From the NCBI GenBank assembly GCA_011090425.1, contig PHGD01000001.1, forward strand, positions 56,943-120,942: a stretch of 64,000 bases of DNA, in the 5' to 3' direction. Source of the DNA: Nitrospira sp. LK70 (GTDB lineage Bacteria > Nitrospirota > Nitrospiria > Nitrospirales > Nitrospiraceae). Below, one piece after another: positions 8,893 through 17,902 of this stretch (its first letter is position 1; every line of letters starts with the position of its first letter). The translations under genes and the position numbers were made by a program. The notes beneath the pieces are model-generated. The model saw only the letters and a list, made by a program, of their open reading frames with translations, was not told the DNA's origin and made no database searches.

Positions 8893-8920
8893 GGGCCATG
8901 ATTGTTTCGGATCATGGCCC
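8893..8920. terminator. hairpin at the 3' end of the conjugation operon
   Basis: A perfect 10-bp stem (8893-8902 with 8911-8920, GGGCCATGAT/ATCATGGCCC) with an 8-base loop lies about 22 bases beyond the stop codon of the last - strand gene at 8942. On the + strand it is followed by CTTTCATTT, a weak T-rich tail; on the - strand the tail is poor. It probably ends transcription of, or protects the 3' end of, the long conjugation transcript. Confidence 0.5.
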
Positions 8921-8941
8921 CTTTCATTTCCGGGTTCTTGC

Positions 8942-9574
8942 TCACACTCCCGCCAAGGCCACGATCTTCATGACATCCGTCTCGGTGTGCGCACAGCATG
9001 GGCAATAGATCGCCTGTCGTCTGATCTCAGGAAAGACAATCTCCACGCCGAGAATCCGTAGACAACGTCGGACCGAAAGCCGGACGTTCATCACCGGTTT
9101 GCCCGGTGCTAAGCGCTTTGGCGATAACCATTCATAGGCGTGGGGCAGGAGATCACCGATCGTGTCGACGCCTCGCCGTTTCAGATCCTGGTGCGCCCGG
9201 GCGTTGAGAAGCAGACTCGCGATGGGTTGTGAGGCAAAGCGCCGCACTGCGTCCGGAGGAATTCGGCGTCCCGTCCTCCGGTCCAACATCCGTTGCGTCA
9301 TGAAGCAATAGGTGGCGTCGAGGACGATGAACGTTCGTCCGTTAAGGGCAGCGAAGATGTGTTCGATCAGACTCTCGTCGCAGCGACGCTGTTCCCGGAT
9401 CGAGTGACCAAGGCGCGCTGCTCGTTCGGTGATGGACACCCCATCGCTTGCGTTGTGCCACTCGGTCTGTGCCCATGGACTAAGCCTTGAGTGGACCGAG
9501 TCGAGGGCTACACGCTTGGTCGGATGATTCACAACAATGTCCATCGTGAGCGTCGCCAATCGATCTTTCCGCAT
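8942..9574 (-). CDS. conjugation-operon protein with RNA polymerase alpha-CTD-like domain and C-terminal Cys motif
   Basis: A 210-residue cytoplasmic protein of unknown function. Start is chosen at the ATG at 9574, which has AAGGA about nine bases upstream; the open frame runs to 9676. Residues about 118-175 (starting IASLLLNARAHQDLKRRG and followed by VDTIGDLL) resemble the C-terminal domain of the RNA polymerase alpha subunit, where the pattern LSVRxxNxLKRxGIxTVGDLL forms the helical DNA/regulator-binding fold. The C-terminus has a CPCC motif (about residues 189-192) that may bind zinc. It is the last gene of the - strand transfer operon, 374 bases after trbM. A role in directing host RNA polymerase, or simply in protein-DNA contact, is inference. 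Confidence 0.55.
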   Translation of the reverse strand: MRKDRLATLTMDIVVNHPTKRVALDSVHSRLSPWAQTEWHNASDGVSITERAARLGHSIREQRRCDESLIEHIFAALNGRTFIVLDATYCFMTQRMLDRRTGRRIPPDAVRRFASQPIASLLLNARAHQDLKRRGVDTIGDLLPHAYEWLSPKRLAPGKPVMNVRLSVRRCLRILGVEIVFPEIRRQAIYCPCCAHTETDVMKIVALAGV

Positions 9575-9948
9575 AATGGTGCGTCCTTTCTTTCCTCTGA
9601 AACGTGTTGACTCGAAAATCTTCACGCCACACGAGCGCCCCTCTCTGCTCTCTGGTTGTCCTAACAAGAGACGCAAGAGGCGCGTGGCGCCGTGGATGTT
9701 ATGAGGAAGGTCAGGTTTTGAGACTATTCCCTTGAGGTAGGAGAAGTTATTCGCAAGAGGGGAAAGATAGTGTGTGTAGTGCTAATGAGGTATAAATAAG
9801 GCCATATTTAAAACTAGGTGTTTATTCATCAGTACCGTGGGTGTACAAAAGTGGGCAGCTTTGGAGAGAAGCTCGGCCTTGATCAGGGCTACTCCACGGC
9901 ACCGTGGCTGGAGGCGCCGTGTGATGCCTATAAGCCCTACTAAATGGA

Positions 9949-10227
9949 CTATTGCTTGGGGCAGAGCTGGAGGAAGTTTCTTCGCATGATCATGGTTTTG
10001 AAGGGGCTCCCTGCCTGGATCATGTAGTACTTTGTGAGCGCGGCTTGGCATTCTTTCGGTGCCTGTGGGCCCGCTGCTAAGCATAGCAGACATTCACAGG
10101 CCAGCCTGGTGTCGCCTTCCAAGAAGGACGGTTTTGGCGCCACTTGTGCCGCCGCATCCTGGGCCATGATAAGGAGGCCCACTCCCATAAGAACCGCGAT
10201 CCAGTCACGTCTCTTGCACCACTTCAT
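9949..10227 (-). CDS. trbM: TrbM/KikA-family conjugal transfer protein
   Basis: A 92-residue exported protein. An N-terminal signal peptide ends AQDAAAQ; the mature part has the TrbM pattern LACECLLCLA, then APKECQAAL and a C-terminal RRNFLQLCP. The conserved cysteines probably form disulfides in the periplasm. TrbM accompanies trb/virB-type mating-pair-formation operons, where it supports transfer; its biochemical role is not defined. It lies 46 bases downstream of the LPD7-type gene in the same - strand operon. It was recognised from the motif pattern and the context. Confidence 0.82.
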   Translation of the reverse strand: MKWCKRRDWIAVLMGVGLLIMAQDAAAQVAPKPSFLEGDTRLACECLLCLAAGPQAPKECQAALTKYYMIQAGSPFKTMIMRRNFLQLCPKQ

Positions 10228-10273
10228 GGGCTCACCTCCGTGCTATCCAGTCACATATTCTCGATGATAGAAG

Positions 10274-11377
10274 TTACCGGCCACCTCTGGTCCGCTCCAA
10301 GGCAGGGCTCCGTGGGACATTTGGCATGCGATCGGTCCTTGCGGCTGTATGATCAAAGCGAGGCACGACCGGTTCCCGTGTGCTGGTATGTGCCGCCTCC
10401 TCCAACTGGTGCTGCTCGCGGACCCCCAGCGTATCCAGCTTGATGACCTCCCACCGATTGCGAGTCGCTGGTTGTGGTTCTGGGCCAATCGAGGCGCCTG
10501 AACTATCCCGTACCGGAACCTTGACCGTTACGCGCTCATGCGCCTGTTGCACGAGGGCCACTGCATCACCCCGCTGTACCTTTCTCTGTTCAAATGCGCG
10601 GCCCAGGTCGATGCCCCAGATCTCTCGTTCACCACGGTCTGTCGCCACCTTCACGAAATAACTCTTATTCTTATGGACATCGTGGTCGTAATGGTCGATG
10701 CCGTGGTCCACGACGGTACCCACCACGACTCGTTCGCCCTGCAGGCGCAATTTCGCTTCTTCGATGGCTGCAGCGATCATGGTGGGCGAATCGCCCCGTG
10801 CCTTCAGAATGGCTTCAAGTGTGGCCACTGCGACCTGTTGGCCGGAGCTCATGGTCTGATCCGGTGTTCTGACATGCTCATCCGTCGCCCGATTATGCGA
10901 TACTTCCCGATCGACAAGGTGTTGTGCCGTCTTGCCACGAACTGGGCGCTGATCCTTGCGGTCTTCCGCTCGCGCCAAGTCGATCCCTCGAGGCGTATAG
11001 CCCTCTACATCGAGTCCGGCGATTCTCGCTTGCACCCAGGCTTCCGTTTTGAACTCAGTGGTGCCGTTCACCCGCACGGTAGTCCAGCCCTTGGCCTTTG
11101 CCCGGAGGACCATTCCCTGAATGACGATCGGGTCGTCATGTTCCGTGACGAGGCGCTTCCCGTGGTCAGTAAACGCGATCTTGGCCGGCTCACCGGGCGC
11201 CGTGCGGTAGTAAAATTGCTCGCCGGCTTCGATAAACCGCTTCCGCAAGGATTCGGCGGCGTCACGACGCTGATTGAGTCGTGGGTGATCAGCGCCCTCG
11301 CCCTGAGTTCCTTCCGCAGGCTTCGGCTCGTCGGTCGGTTTGCTTGTTTGCGCTTCGTCCACACCTATTTCATTCAT
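10274..11377 (-). CDS. LPD7-domain conjugation protein (relaxase C-terminal-like)
   Basis: A 367-residue hydrophilic protein. Residues about 30-135 resemble the LPD7 (large polyvalent protein) domain: FYYRTAPGEPAKIAFTDHG, then WTTVRVNGTTEFKTEAW and ARIAGLDVEGYTP. A second region near 215-310 (around YFVKVATDRGEREIWGIDL) resembles the domain that follows LPD7 in many TraI/MobA-like relaxases. No relaxase HUH triad or catalytic Tyr is present, so it looks like the C-terminal module of a mobilisation protein encoded on its own. It sits between the OmpA-like lipoprotein and trbM in the transfer operon. The separate relaxase may be elsewhere on the element or lost. Confidence 0.65.
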   Translation of the reverse strand: MNEIGVDEAQTSKPTDEPKPAEGTQGEGADHPRLNQRRDAAESLRKRFIEAGEQFYYRTAPGEPAKIAFTDHGKRLVTEHDDPIVIQGMVLRAKAKGWTTVRVNGTTEFKTEAWVQARIAGLDVEGYTPRGIDLARAEDRKDQRPVRGKTAQHLVDREVSHNRATDEHVRTPDQTMSSGQQVAVATLEAILKARGDSPTMIAAAIEEAKLRLQGERVVVGTVVDHGIDHYDHDVHKNKSYFVKVATDRGEREIWGIDLGRAFEQRKVQRGDAVALVQQAHERVTVKVPVRDSSGASIGPEPQPATRNRWEVIKLDTLGVREQHQLEEAAHTSTREPVVPRFDHTAARTDRMPNVPRSPALERTRGGR

Positions 11378-11395
11378 CGTGTCCCTTCCTCTCTC

Positions 11396-12370
11396 CTATC
11401 CGTACCACTGTGGCCAGACGGACGCCGGGTTCTGCTCCTTCACTTCAATCTCCACCCGTCGGTTCTTTGCCCGACCTTTCTTCGTCGCATTGTCGGCCAC
11501 ATGTTGCCCGATCGGGACGATGGTGATCTCGATGTGGTTTGGGTCATAGCCCTGCGCGATGAGATAGGCGCGGGCCTTGTACGCCCGCTGCTTGGCTGTC
11601 TCACGTTCGATCCAGAGATCCTTGTCTCCGTCCGTGTACCCACGCACGTGCAGGCAAGGCGCATGTTTCAGGATCTGTTGTAGGTGGGATTGCAGAGGCT
11701 TGCTGGGATGAAACTCAGACCGACCTGTCCGTTCCGACACACGGAAGATGATACTGTGTCGATGCAGTTCGACCTGTTCCCGTTCACTCAACTCGATGAC
11801 CCGCGGTCTCCATGAATTGGTCTGCCCTTCGAGTATCGAAGGTGGAGGGGAGGGGGATGGTGCTGCTGGTCCAGCGCTGCAAGCAGGGCCCACCCTTGTC
11901 GATTGTTCTTCTTCACTCTGTGCTGTTTCGGTCCGTGATAGGCTCTGATCAGACGCAGCCGGAGACGTATCGCCATCGGATGATAATGGAGCGCTCGTCA
12001 GCGGAGCTTTTGGTTCTGGTGAAACAGGTGGGATTGTGAGGGCTGTCTTTGTGATCGTGGGGCCAGACCGAGACTTACCTTTCGCCAATTCTTGCTGTTG
12101 GATTTGCACGAGGGTCAGCGCGGTACTTAACTCCTGGACTTGTTGGGTGAGGCTGTCCATCTGCCTGGTGAGGAGACTCCGCTCCTGCTTCTCACGCTGG
12201 TCGCTCTTCACCCGTTCGCGGTACTGCTGGATCATCTCGTCGCTGTTGATGGGCACGCGAGCGGCACCGGATGGCACCACTGGTTTCTGCGCGCAAGCCA
12301 GCGTCGCGGCGGAGGCGATCAGAATCACAAGCACCTGAAGTCCTGCCTGTCCTTTCATGAATGTCGTCAT
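11396..12370 (-). CDS. OmpA-like lipoprotein of the conjugation operon
   Basis: A 324-residue envelope protein. The N-terminus has a signal peptide ending in a lipobox-like LAC (about residues 24-26), so it is probably an outer-membrane lipoprotein. A coiled-coil stretch (about 45-95, with repeated Gln/Leu and Arg) is followed by a Ser/Pro-rich linker, and the C-terminal 100 residues form an OmpA/Pal peptidoglycan-binding domain (HVRGYTDGDKD, then RAYLIAQGYDPNHIEIT and KNRRVEIEV). The ATG overlaps the virD4 stop codon by four bases (ATGA), indicating translational coupling. In transfer systems such proteins anchor the secretion channel to the cell wall; this role is inferred. Confidence 0.78.
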   Translation of the reverse strand: MTTFMKGQAGLQVLVILIASAATLACAQKPVVPSGAARVPINSDEMIQQYRERVKSDQREKQERSLLTRQMDSLTQQVQELSTALTLVQIQQQELAKGKSRSGPTITKTALTIPPVSPEPKAPLTSAPLSSDGDTSPAASDQSLSRTETAQSEEEQSTRVGPACSAGPAAPSPSPPPSILEGQTNSWRPRVIELSEREQVELHRHSIIFRVSERTGRSEFHPSKPLQSHLQQILKHAPCLHVRGYTDGDKDLWIERETAKQRAYKARAYLIAQGYDPNHIEITIVPIGQHVADNATKKGRAKNRRVEIEVKEQNPASVWPQWYG

Positions 12371-14439
12371 ACGTCCCTCTCTTCTCTGTCTCGATCCACC
12401 AAGGATCGATGAACGTTTCTCTCTTTGTTTTCTGTTCTTTGGGCTCTTCCTTCTTCACCCACAGCACTCATCTTCCCTGAGATGTCGTCATCGACCTTGT
12501 CGGTCCATTGCAGCTGGGCCACAAAGGCATCGACCAGATTATTCACTTCTTCAGGCGTCGGTGAGTCGCGCGGCACCACCGGCGGCAGGGTGGTCAGATC
12601 CATCGCCAGCTTCGAGAGGTTGATCGGCTCATCTGGTTGGACTGGACGCACCCGTCGTTCGACCTTCGCGCGATGGAGTTCCAGGTCGAGCCGGGGAATC
12701 TCCACGAACAGCTCCCGGCGCACGAACGCTGCCTCCTCCAGTTCAGCCTGGGTAGGCATCCGTTTCCCAACCGACGCGAGGAACGGACTGACGCGCTTCA
12801 ATCGATCGATGAAGACCGGCTCGGCATAGAACCGGGCCTTGTCGCAGAGGATCGGCTTCGTATGCATCAGGTTGATGATCGCCCGTTGGTCTCCCAGTTC
12901 CTTCACTTCTTGTGGCAACAGAAGAGGCCGCGCCTGTTCTGAGCGGGTGGAACTGGACGACGCCTGTGTGCCGTTTCCCCACGCCAGTGGTCGGCTCGTG
13001 CCGGTCGAGATCGCGTCGGCCGTATAGGTGCCGAGCATCTGCGAATAGTGCTGCGCATCTCGTTGTTCGCGAGGCGCAAAGAGGATCTGGCAGGCATGGT
13101 TCGTGACGAAGGTGCGCGCGTCCTTTTCACCATAGACCGATTCGAGCTGCGAGAGGCTCTGAATGATCGGGAGCAGACGCAGATTGTAGCCAGCCATAAA
13201 GCCGACGGCCCTGGCCAAAATGTTCACCCGCCCAAGGGCAGGGAACTCATCCAGAATCACGAGGCACTGATGTTTCAAGCGGTGATTCGTGGCAGGCAAG
13301 TCGACGGTGTTGTAATGAATCAGTTGGGAGAAGAACAGGTTGACCAGCAGCGCCGCATCGCTGAGCCGATTGGCAGGAATGCCGACATAGATCGACATCC
13401 GCTGCGCGCGTACCTGTGTCAGGTCGAAGTCCGTCGCACTCGTCGCCGCATCGACGATGGGATTGCTGAAGATGGTAAGGGGAGCCGTCAGGGTCGCGAG
13501 AATGCTCGCCATCGTATTCTCGCTGGTGGCACAGAACCGGTGCAGGGCCGCCGTGCAGTCGTCGCTCAGCGGGGCGTCACTCTTGGCCCTGGTGGTGATG
13601 AGATCCTGTAGATAGTCTTTGATGGGCTGCCCCTTGCCGGAGGCCTGGCGGAGCACTTCCCCGAGACTGCAGGGTAATGACGGAGTCTCCATTATAGAGA
13701 GGGTCAGTCCGAGAAAGAGGTTGCGGGCAGACTCGTTCCAGAACGTATCTTTGATCTGCTCTGTTGGATAGAGCACCTGACCGATGGCTTGGATCTCGCC
13801 CACGCGGCGATTCAGGTCTCGATCGACCCCATCCAATGGGTTCCAACGATGGGTCTGGCCCTCCGTGGTAAAGGGATTGAACAGGTAGACCTGATGGCCG
13901 TGCGCCTGTCGGAACTTCGACGTGTAGGCGAAGTTCTCCATCTTAATGTCCAGTACGACCACCGATTCATCGTAATGGAGGAGGTTGGGGAGCACGATGC
14001 TCACGCCTTTGCCCGATCTGGTCGGCGCTGCCAGCAACACGAACTCCTGGCCCCCATAGACTAAGTACCGCCGTCCTACCTTCCCAATGATGACGCCACG
14101 TTCTCCATAGAGCCCGGCCTGGTGTATTTCATCATGAGAGGCAAACCGTGCCTCTCCATGGAGCGGTTTCTTCTGGTTGGTCAGGGACACCAGCAGCAGT
14201 GCCGGGAGACCGAATCCGACGAATCCACCGACGGCGGCGGAGAGTTGCAGCCGCTTCCGTTGCACCGGATCCTCTCGATAGATTCGCCAGGAGTCGGGCC
14301 AGTTGCTCAGGGAGAGGTCTTCCGGCATTTGTTTGTTGGCGAACGTGAAGACGGCGCCGGCGAGGGCATCCGCTCCGCACAGCCCGAGTGGGAGATACAG
14401 CACCAGGGCGATCGCAATTCGCATGCTCTTGCGTGACAT
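12367..14439 (-). CDS. virD4: type IV secretion coupling protein VirD4/TraG
   Basis: The coupling ATPase (690 residues) that should recruit the relaxase-DNA complex to the secretion channel. Two N-terminal hydrophobic segments (about 7-30 and 65-85) anchor it in the inner membrane. Walker A is APTRSGKGVS near residues 138-147, Walker B is within VVVLDIK near 160, and the second conserved block is LVILDEFPALGR near 393-404. The C-terminal part after residue 560 is Glu/Arg-rich and less conserved. It follows virB11 with an 8-base gap and overlaps the next gene by four bases, so it is a fixed part of the operon. Confidence 0.92.
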   Translation of the reverse strand: MSRKSMRIAIALVLYLPLGLCGADALAGAVFTFANKQMPEDLSLSNWPDSWRIYREDPVQRKRLQLSAAVGGFVGFGLPALLLVSLTNQKKPLHGEARFASHDEIHQAGLYGERGVIIGKVGRRYLVYGGQEFVLLAAPTRSGKGVSIVLPNLLHYDESVVVLDIKMENFAYTSKFRQAHGHQVYLFNPFTTEGQTHRWNPLDGVDRDLNRRVGEIQAIGQVLYPTEQIKDTFWNESARNLFLGLTLSIMETPSLPCSLGEVLRQASGKGQPIKDYLQDLITTRAKSDAPLSDDCTAALHRFCATSENTMASILATLTAPLTIFSNPIVDAATSATDFDLTQVRAQRMSIYVGIPANRLSDAALLVNLFFSQLIHYNTVDLPATNHRLKHQCLVILDEFPALGRVNILARAVGFMAGYNLRLLPIIQSLSQLESVYGEKDARTFVTNHACQILFAPREQRDAQHYSQMLGTYTADAISTGTSRPLAWGNGTQASSSSTRSEQARPLLLPQEVKELGDQRAIINLMHTKPILCDKARFYAEPVFIDRLKRVSPFLASVGKRMPTQAELEEAAFVRRELFVEIPRLDLELHRAKVERRVRPVQPDEPINLSKLAMDLTTLPPVVPRDSPTPEEVNNLVDAFVAQLQWTDKVDDDISGKMSAVGEEGRAQRTENKERNVHRSLVDRDREERDV

Positions 14440-14447
14440 GGGTTCCT

Positions 14448-15557
14448 CTACGCCCTCACTAGGGTGGCTTCTCCGAATCGCGCCACGAGTTTCGCGATCG
14501 GGTCATAATGGACTTCCGCCACGTAGCGCTCTTTTCTGACGGGCCGTCCTTCCTTGTCGTATTGATTCTGCGCGACCACATGGAGGATCACGTCGATGGT
14601 CAAGGCCACCAGCCGCTTCAGAGTCGGCACATCGTAGGTCGCGGCCTGCTCATGCTCTTTGCACATAAAGACATAGCGTTCGGCCGCGAGAGCACAGGAT
14701 TCCGCATGGTAGGAGGTAATCGAGCCACTGTGGCCGGTGGTGAGGAGCTTGAGGAAGTCGAACGCTTCCCCGCCGCGCAATTCGGCGAGGAGCACCCGGT
14801 CCGGCTTCATGCGGAGCGTGGAGGCGATCAACTCAGACGGTGTGATGGTTACAGCTCCCTGTCCTCCTTTGGCGTACAAGAGATGTACCCGGTTGCCGTG
14901 CTGGGGGAGCAACAATTCGCGCACATCTTCGATCGTAATGAGCCGTTCTTGTTCCGGAATCGATTGACAGATCGATTTCATGAGCGTGGTTTTGCCGGAG
15001 CCCGTGTCCCCCACGACGGCGATATTCTTCTTCGCCAACACCGCCGCCCGAATGAACAAGTCCAATTGGCGATCGGTCAGATACTGCACGAGCTGTCGCT
15101 CGATGGGGTCGATCTCGGCGGCACGTCGATCCAGCATCGCCGCCTTGGCCCAGATATAGCGGTCGAAGGCTCCCTCGGCTTCATATTCCTCCAGTGTCTT
15201 GATCCAGGCGCTGGGCCGTCGGATCGAGATGGAGATGGTTCCCAGCTCCACCGCTGGTGGCATCACGATTTGCACCCGTTCCCCATCGGGCAACATGGCC
15301 GAGAGGATCGGGTGGTGCGGTCCTATTTCCTGCTCGGTGGCCGTCGCGATGGCCGTGGCGAGCGCGGTGAGGCGATCCAAAGTCAGGTCCGGCGAGCGGT
15401 GATGTTGCCAGGCTGCGCCGACCTCGATATAGACTTCCTGGAGTCGATTGACGACGATCTCGGTCGCGCCGGGCAGGGCGAGGTACCGCAGCAAGGGCCG
15501 CAACAACTCGCGCACCATCGTGTCGTGCGCGAGCAGGTCAGTGGGGATGCAGTTCAT
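14448..15557 (-). CDS. virB11: VirB11/TrbB-family secretion ATPase
   Basis: Cytoplasmic hexameric traffic ATPase of the secretion machine (369 residues from the ATG at 15557; an ATG at 15518 would give 356). Walker A is GDTGSGKTTLMKS, followed by the Asp box ITIEDVREL, Walker B-like region VLLAELRGGEAFDFL and the His box TGHSGSITSYHAES, in the standard order for PulE/VirB11 ATPases. The longer open frame upstream of 15557 reads out of frame through virB10 and is not used. With the 15557 start it overlaps virB10 by 20 bases; neither start has a strong Shine-Dalgarno. It energises pilus assembly and substrate transfer together with VirB4 and VirD4. Confidence 0.9.
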   Translation of the reverse strand: MNCIPTDLLAHDTMVRELLRPLLRYLALPGATEIVVNRLQEVYIEVGAAWQHHRSPDLTLDRLTALATAIATATEQEIGPHHPILSAMLPDGERVQIVMPPAVELGTISISIRRPSAWIKTLEEYEAEGAFDRYIWAKAAMLDRRAAEIDPIERQLVQYLTDRQLDLFIRAAVLAKKNIAVVGDTGSGKTTLMKSICQSIPEQERLITIEDVRELLLPQHGNRVHLLYAKGGQGAVTITPSELIASTLRMKPDRVLLAELRGGEAFDFLKLLTTGHSGSITSYHAESCALAAERYVFMCKEHEQAATYDVPTLKRLVALTIDVILHVVAQNQYDKEGRPVRKERYVAEVHYDPIAKLVARFGEATLVRA

Positions 15558-16953
15558 AGACGGTGCTGAAATCCAAATCCCGCGCGACGAAGATGGTCCC
15601 GCGGTCGCCCTGGTTCTTGTAGAGCGTGGGTTTGATGTTAATGGTCGATTGAAGAATGAGTTCCGCCATGCGGTTCCCCGTCGTGGCGGAATGTTGATAG
15701 ATCCCCAGACTCTGTCCGCCCCCGCCGCCGGCCTGCGTGGCGGTGGCCAAGCCGATCCCGTCCTGCACGAGTGAGAGGAGAAAGGCCGCGCCGAGGCGGT
15801 CCCACCAGTGGTTATCCACGTAGCCGACCAACCCGGAGGTACCCAGCGCATCGGCCGCCGGGGAATTGAGATTGATCACGACTCCCGTCGGGGTCTTGAC
15901 CCTCGTCCAGAGGAGAAAGAGGCGGCGCTGGCCCTGCGCCATCGTCGCCGCATATTCGCCGACCGCCTCCGATCCTCGTTCCAAGAGGACGACGCGCCCA
16001 TTGTCGCTGTAGACATCGCTGTTCAACACACAGGTCGCCATACCGGCGACTTCATTGATCACTCGCACGGTCAAGGCGCAGTCGATCGTTCTGCCTTTCG
16101 GCAAGATGAGATTGCGATCACCCAAGAGACCGGCTTGGACTTTCGGGGTGTCCGACGGCGTCAGGAGCCCACCGATGGGACCGGCTCCGCTGGCCGGAGG
16201 ACCGGGTGGCGCCGCGAGACCGACGCTCGTCACGCCAATCGAAGGGCCGCTGGGTCCGCCCATGTACCCAATCGACTGTGGCGTTGAGCTTCCTGTGTCT
16301 GCCGTGCTGACCGGCATCGCTGGTCCGCCCAGCATGCTCCCGGATCCCATCGTGTCCGGCTGTCTCGCGCCGTTGAGGAGCTCGCGGACCAAGGAGATGG
16401 CCGCGTCTGGTCCGGTTCCCGCTTGTTGAGTTCGGGGGATGTCAGAAGCAGGGGAGTTCGTCACAATGACCTCTCCACCGAACCGACTGGAAGACCGTCT
16501 GCTGAGTGGTGGGTTGCCTTGTGTCTCGTCGGGACCAAGTGCCACTGGTCGGCTTCCGTCATCGATTCCTCTGTCGCGGAGCGACCGCATCGCATGGTCA
16601 GCGGACGCGACAGGCGACTGGCTGGTCGACCGCCCGAATGCAGCTGTGTGTTGAGGTGGCAGGGGATTGGGATTGGGATCGGTTTCGAAGACCCGCTTCA
16701 GTCCGACCTGGGCCGGTTTGTTCTCCACCTTTGCCGCCCGTTCCTCGTTGGTGGCTTCCGCCTTTCGCTTCGCGTGCAACGTATTAGCTGCGAAGACGAG
16801 TCCCACGACGAGCACAATGGCCATCACGACAAGAAACGCCACACGCGCCGCGGTCTCGTTCCTGCCACTGGCCTGGTGGTTGACCGATACAATCCCATCG
16901 ACGATGGGAGGTTTCTGCTCAGTTCGATTGCTTGATTTGTGTGATTGTTCCAT
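15538..16953 (-). CDS. virB10: VirB10/TrbI-family type IV secretion channel protein
   Basis: A 471-residue protein that spans the envelope. It has a short cytoplasmic N-terminus, one transmembrane segment at about residues 37-58, a long Pro/Gly/Ser-rich periplasmic linker (about 60-275) and a C-terminal TrbI/VirB10 beta-barrel domain (about 280-460) starting LILPKGRTIDCALTVRVI, with RVVLLERGSEAVGEY and the antenna region near DRLGAAFLLSLVQDGIG. It forms the outer-membrane core complex with VirB9. It lies between virB9 (9-base gap) and virB11 in a standard gene order. No VirB7-like lipoprotein is evident beside it. Confidence 0.92.
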   Translation of the reverse strand: MEQSHKSSNRTEQKPPIVDGIVSVNHQASGRNETAARVAFLVVMAIVLVVGLVFAANTLHAKRKAEATNEERAAKVENKPAQVGLKRVFETDPNPNPLPPQHTAAFGRSTSQSPVASADHAMRSLRDRGIDDGSRPVALGPDETQGNPPLSRRSSSRFGGEVIVTNSPASDIPRTQQAGTGPDAAISLVRELLNGARQPDTMGSGSMLGGPAMPVSTADTGSSTPQSIGYMGGPSGPSIGVTSVGLAAPPGPPASGAGPIGGLLTPSDTPKVQAGLLGDRNLILPKGRTIDCALTVRVINEVAGMATCVLNSDVYSDNGRVVLLERGSEAVGEYAATMAQGQRRLFLLWTRVKTPTGVVINLNSPAADALGTSGLVGYVDNHWWDRLGAAFLLSLVQDGIGLATATQAGGGGGQSLGIYQHSATTGNRMAELILQSTINIKPTLYKNQGDRGTIFVARDLDFSTVYELHPH

Positions 16954-16962
16954 GTTCGTTTC

Positions 16963-17889
16963 TCAGCGCAGCGACCTGGTGATACCCGAGACGGTGGTCC
17001 CCTCGATGGCGGGCACCCCGGTCTTGTCGTAAGCGTCATTCCAGATGCCGACCACGGCCTCGCCCAAGCGCAACACAAACCGACGCCCCATCCGCTGCAC
17101 GACGGCGAGGTCCTTCTCCATGTGGAAATTAATACGGGTTTCTTCACCCAGCGGCGAGTAGAAGAAGATGGCGGGGATCTCGCGATTGGGCGGGAACAGA
17201 AAATAGGTGAAGCGGCCGTCATCGAACACGAGGGTTGGAGAAATGTCTTCGCCGCCCGGAAGCACTTCCATTGAATAGGACCAATTGCGCGGTTCGGGCG
17301 TAAAAGAGTCCAACCGCTCGTGGAGGAGATCTGTCTTCTCGCGAGCGTGTTTTGCGCGATGGGCCGAGGCTTGGATCGCCGTCATGGCGGCAGGGTTTGG
17401 TGGGACCAGTGGATGCCGGAAGATCACACGGTACATCGGCTCATCCTTTCCGCGTTGTCCCTGCCCGGCGTGCTGCTTCCGTCCGACTCGACCGTCTCCC
17501 ACGACGGTGAATTCTAGACTGTAGTCCCGCCTGTCCGTGCGGATCTCCAGATTGTTGTGTGTCGCTTGGTCCTTGGGCTTCACCCAGACCTGATTCGTGC
17601 CGACATCGGCCCTGACACACCATTCCGCTTCTTGCTTCGCACAGTCCGCGAGAAAGCCGCTGCCGGCGATGACGATGCGTTCGTCGTCTCCCAGCACAAT
17701 GCGCGTGACGACACCACGGCGGACCGTCACTTTGGTCACTTCGTCCTTCTGATAGGTCACGTACCGGACTCGTTGATCTCCGCCGCTCGGTGCCGGGACT
17801 TCTGCCGCCTGCGATGACGCTCCGGAATAAAGGAGGGCGACGGTGAGCCATGCCGCGATCGCTCCTGTGAGTTTCTTTGTGCCACGCAT
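16963..17889 (-). CDS. virB9: VirB9/TrbG-family type IV secretion protein
   Basis: A periplasmic and outer-membrane core subunit (308 residues). A signal peptide (about 1-29, ending SQAAE) precedes an N-terminal VirB9 domain (RYVTYQKDEVTKVTVRRG, then IVLGDDERI and WVKPKDQATHNNLEIRTD) and a C-terminal domain (about 200-308) with WSYSMEV, PTLVFDDGRFTYFLFPP and the terminal FVLRLGEAVVGIWND, the hallmark of this family. It pairs with VirB10 to make the channel ring. It follows virB8 with a 13-base gap. The long spacer between the two domains is charged and probably unstructured. Confidence 0.92.
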   Translation of the reverse strand: MRGTKKLTGAIAAWLTVALLYSGASSQAAEVPAPSGGDQRVRYVTYQKDEVTKVTVRRGVVTRIVLGDDERIVIAGSGFLADCAKQEAEWCVRADVGTNQVWVKPKDQATHNNLEIRTDRRDYSLEFTVVGDGRVGRKQHAGQGQRGKDEPMYRVIFRHPLVPPNPAAMTAIQASAHRAKHAREKTDLLHERLDSFTPEPRNWSYSMEVLPGGEDISPTLVFDDGRFTYFLFPPNREIPAIFFYSPLGEETRINFHMEKDLAVVQRMGRRFVLRLGEAVVGIWNDAYDKTGVPAIEGTTVSGITRSLR

Positions 17890-17902
17890 GACCAGACCCT
17901 CC

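Noticed and set aside
10538..11683. Long + strand open frame opposite the LPD7 and OmpA-like genes
   Set aside because: It is the shadow of two genes with clear domains; no homology or ribosome-binding site.
15558..15851. N-terminal extension of the VirB11 frame
   Set aside because: It runs antiphase through the well-conserved C-terminus of VirB10 and has no VirB11 similarity.
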